Shown here piece by piece: positions 39,092 through 40,384 of a stretch of 40,384 nucleotides of DNA (position 1 is its first letter; each line of letters begins with the position of its first letter). A program made the translations under genes and the position numbers. The DNA is from an uncultured Candidatus Saccharibacteria bacterium (GTDB taxonomy: Bacteria; Patescibacteriota; Saccharimonadia; Saccharimonadales; Saccharimonadaceae). The notes below the pieces were generated by a model that had not been told where the DNA came from, ran no database searches, and saw only the letters and a list, made by a program, of their open reading frames with translations. Location: positions 1 to 40,384 of the forward strand of contig CAMUOM010000005.1 in the NCBI GenBank assembly GCA_947090635.1, given 5' to 3'.

Positions 39092-39586
39092 TTATAAATA
39101 TGGAGTATAAGCTTTGAGCGCGTCGCGTTTGCGCTTGGCTTGCGGGCAGATGCGCTCAAGGTCAGCCCAAAATTCATTCCCGTGATTCATGTGCTTGATG
39201 TGGTTGAGCTCGTGTAATAGTACGTAATCTGAGAGTTCAGTTGGCATTGTCATGAGCATCAGATTGAGCGAAATAGTGCCATTGCTGCTACGACTGCCCC
39301 AACGAGTTTTGGCATGATTGATGCGAATTTTTTTGACGTCAATTTTAAAGCCGAAGCGCAGCGCCAGCTGATAAAGTCGGTGTGGCAAATAGTCCTCCGC
39401 CTCCTGTCGAAGAGCGGTTGCTGCGCCCCGCGAGAACATCGCCTTGACTTGATTGACCGTGGTTTTGCTATTGTAAGTAACAATAACTTGTCCGTCCGTA
39501 ACCTTAACGCTATCACGCACACCGAGACGAAGGCACAGCTTGTGCTTTCGCCCAATGGCCATACCGTTTTCAATCTTTGGCGTCAT
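39092..39586 (-). CDS. DUF45/YgjP-type metallopeptidase
   Basis: 164 aa. The zinc motif LHELNHIKHMNHGNEFWADL contains HExxH and the downstream His of the NHG-x-x-FW block that defines YgjP/DUF45 proteins. TRWGSRSSNGTISLNLMLM precedes it as in the family. It is shorter than typical members (about 230 aa), missing part of the N-terminal beta region. The start overlaps the kinase gene upstream by 17 bp, in the same direction. Confidence 0.85.
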   Translation of the reverse strand: MTPKIENGMAIGRKHKLCLRLGVRDSVKVTDGQVIVTYNSKTTVNQVKAMFSRGAATALRQEAEDYLPHRLYQLALRFGFKIDVKKIRINHAKTRWGSRSSNGTISLNLMLMTMPTELSDYVLLHELNHIKHMNHGNEFWADLERICPQAKRKRDALKAYTPYL

Positions 39587-40190
39587 CAGAACTGTTACGC
39601 CGCCGCTGGTCGAGGAATGACCGGTTGGTAGCCATAATATGCTTTAAAATAGTACGCGCTTGGGCGTTAAAATTGTGTTTGCCACTAATTACCACCACGT
39701 GATTGTTGTCGACGGTTGGAGCCTGATAGTCCTTGCTGAGGCGGTCAAACATATCTGAAGTAAGGTCTTGGTTGTAAATTTCAACTGGATTGCGGTCCGA
39801 TTGGTAGTTCATTGCGCGATGCTTAGCGGTTGGCAAGTCGGTTTGCACCACAACAAATAGTGTCTTATAGCCAGAACGGCGGCAACGCTGGCGCAAGAGA
39901 TTGCGCTCGGCCATAGTATTGTAGCCACCATCAATAATAAACGAGCGCTTAGTGCGAAAGAGCTGTTCGATTAGTAGACAATCGACTTGGCGAACAATGT
40001 CGTTTTCGTTTTCTTCATAAGTGTGGGTAGCAAATAGCATCCAGCGAATGCGGTCTTGGCTGGCGATAGCTAGGCCAAGTGCCTTGGCAAACTGCTCGGC
40101 AAAGAAAGACTTCCCCGACCCCGGTAGTCCAACCATCACGATGGCAATCGGGCTATTAGAGCTTAGATTTGACGTATCGCGTTCCCTCAT
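39570..40190 (-). CDS. P-loop kinase of the AAA_33 type
   Basis: 206 aa. Walker A VMVGLPGSGKSFFAEQF near residue 20, IASQDRIRWMLF after it, and FIIDGGYNTMAERNLL as the Walker B-like strand. AAA_33 proteins phosphorylate small molecules, nucleic acid ends or proteins; the substrate is unknown. The C-terminal 30 residues are basic. A minus-strand TGCTAAAAT at 40201-40209 lies 10 nt before the ATG, giving a leader of at most 3-4 nt. Confidence 0.8.
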   Translation of the reverse strand: MRERDTSNLSSNSPIAIVMVGLPGSGKSFFAEQFAKALGLAIASQDRIRWMLFATHTYEENENDIVRQVDCLLIEQLFRTKRSFIIDGGYNTMAERNLLRQRCRRSGYKTLFVVVQTDLPTAKHRAMNYQSDRNPVEIYNQDLTSDMFDRLSKDYQAPTVDNNHVVVISGKHNFNAQARTILKHIMATNRSFLDQRRRNSSDDAKD

Positions 40191-40247
40191 AACTAATAAT
40201 ATTTTAGCACATTAATAAAATCTAGCAAAAAATAAACCATACAAATA

Positions 40248-40263
40248 GGGCGCCGAAGCGCCC
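40248..40263 (-). terminator. UUCG hairpin, probable terminator after tRNA-Trp
   Basis: On the minus strand GGGCGC-TTCG-GCGCCC is followed by TATTTGTAT. A 6-bp GC stem with a UUCG loop, 72 bp past the tRNA 3' end; the T tract is imperfect. Confidence 0.6.
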
Positions 40264-40334
40264 CGGGCTGTTCTATGCTAACAATCTTTGATTGCTTATT
40301 ACCTAGCGCACAGGCAACAACAAAACTGTACACT

Positions 40335-40384
40335 TGGCACGGGCGGAGGGACTTGAACCCCCGACACTAGGTTTTGGAGACCTA
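40335..40384 (-). tRNA. tRNA-Trp (CCA), 3' part
   Basis: Minus strand, cut by the window edge. Anticodon stem TAGGT/ACCTA encloses loop CTCCAAA with anticodon CCA. A T arm GGGGG-TTCAAGT-CCCTC, acceptor strand CGCCCGT, discriminator G and an encoded CCA (TGG at 40335-40337) follow. Discriminator G and anticodon CCA identify tRNA-Trp; the D arm and 5' acceptor strand lie outside. Confidence 0.93.

Overview
The window looks like the chromosome of a small-genome bacterium of the Patescibacteria/CPR group, most likely Candidatus Saccharibacteria (TM7). This is inferred from gene content, compact packing, many small membrane proteins of unknown function and reduced core proteins (DnaX and RecR without their usual zinc-binding cysteines); no database search was possible. 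The standard code is used: TGA is a stop (end of hsdM) and a tRNA-Trp(CCA) sits at the right edge.

Layout. 3-113: 3' end of tgt. 134-6121: type I restriction-modification operon hsdM-hsdR-hsdS read leftward, followed by a DUF4268-like PD-(D/E)XK protein (6210-7136/7154). 7211-10114: two tandem paralogous membrane-anchored proteins, then a DUF4236 protein, a MATE/MOP-type flippase and a small membrane protein. 13059-15871: translation genes rpsJ, tuf, rplL and rplJ, each unit with a clear promoter and/or terminator, plus an L10 leader. 16080-18666: an AI-2E-family exporter convergent with cysS. 18730-21560: an AT-rich accessory island (below). 21613-29053: DHH phosphoesterase, a membrane protein, ybaB-recR, a multi-pass GT39-like protein, dnaB and dnaX. 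29056-33250: small membrane proteins, several DUF4190-like. 33275-37706: a UvrD-like helicase fused to a RecB-type nuclease, with membrane neighbours. 37724-40190: orphan histidine kinase, DUF45/YgjP metallopeptidase and P-loop kinase. 40335-40384: part of tRNA-Trp.

The most unusual element is the island at 18.7-21.6 kb. It holds nine copies (three at about 19.15-19.46 kb, six at about 20.90-21.55 kb) of a unit of about 111 bp. Every copy carries, on the + strand, a -35 box, an exact 17-bp spacer, a -10 box, then a hairpin of about 50 nt ending in a run of T. Each copy therefore looks like a self-contained gene for a structured RNA of about 57 nt. Paired stem positions change together between copies, and there are two loop classes. 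Each array lies just upstream of, and divergent from, a copy of the same 108-codon gene. Between the duplicated modules lie a PD-(D/E)XK toxin-like gene and a frameshifted phage scaffold-like gene. I read this as a duplicated sRNA-array/small-protein module on a phage- or toxin-derived island.

A second general feature is start architecture. At least eight genes (cysS, dnaX, DHH, histidine kinase, MATE, AI-2E, GT39-like, an 83-aa membrane protein) have a TGn-extended -10 box ending only 6-7 nt before the start codon, which implies leaderless mRNAs. This corrects the start of the GT39-like gene.
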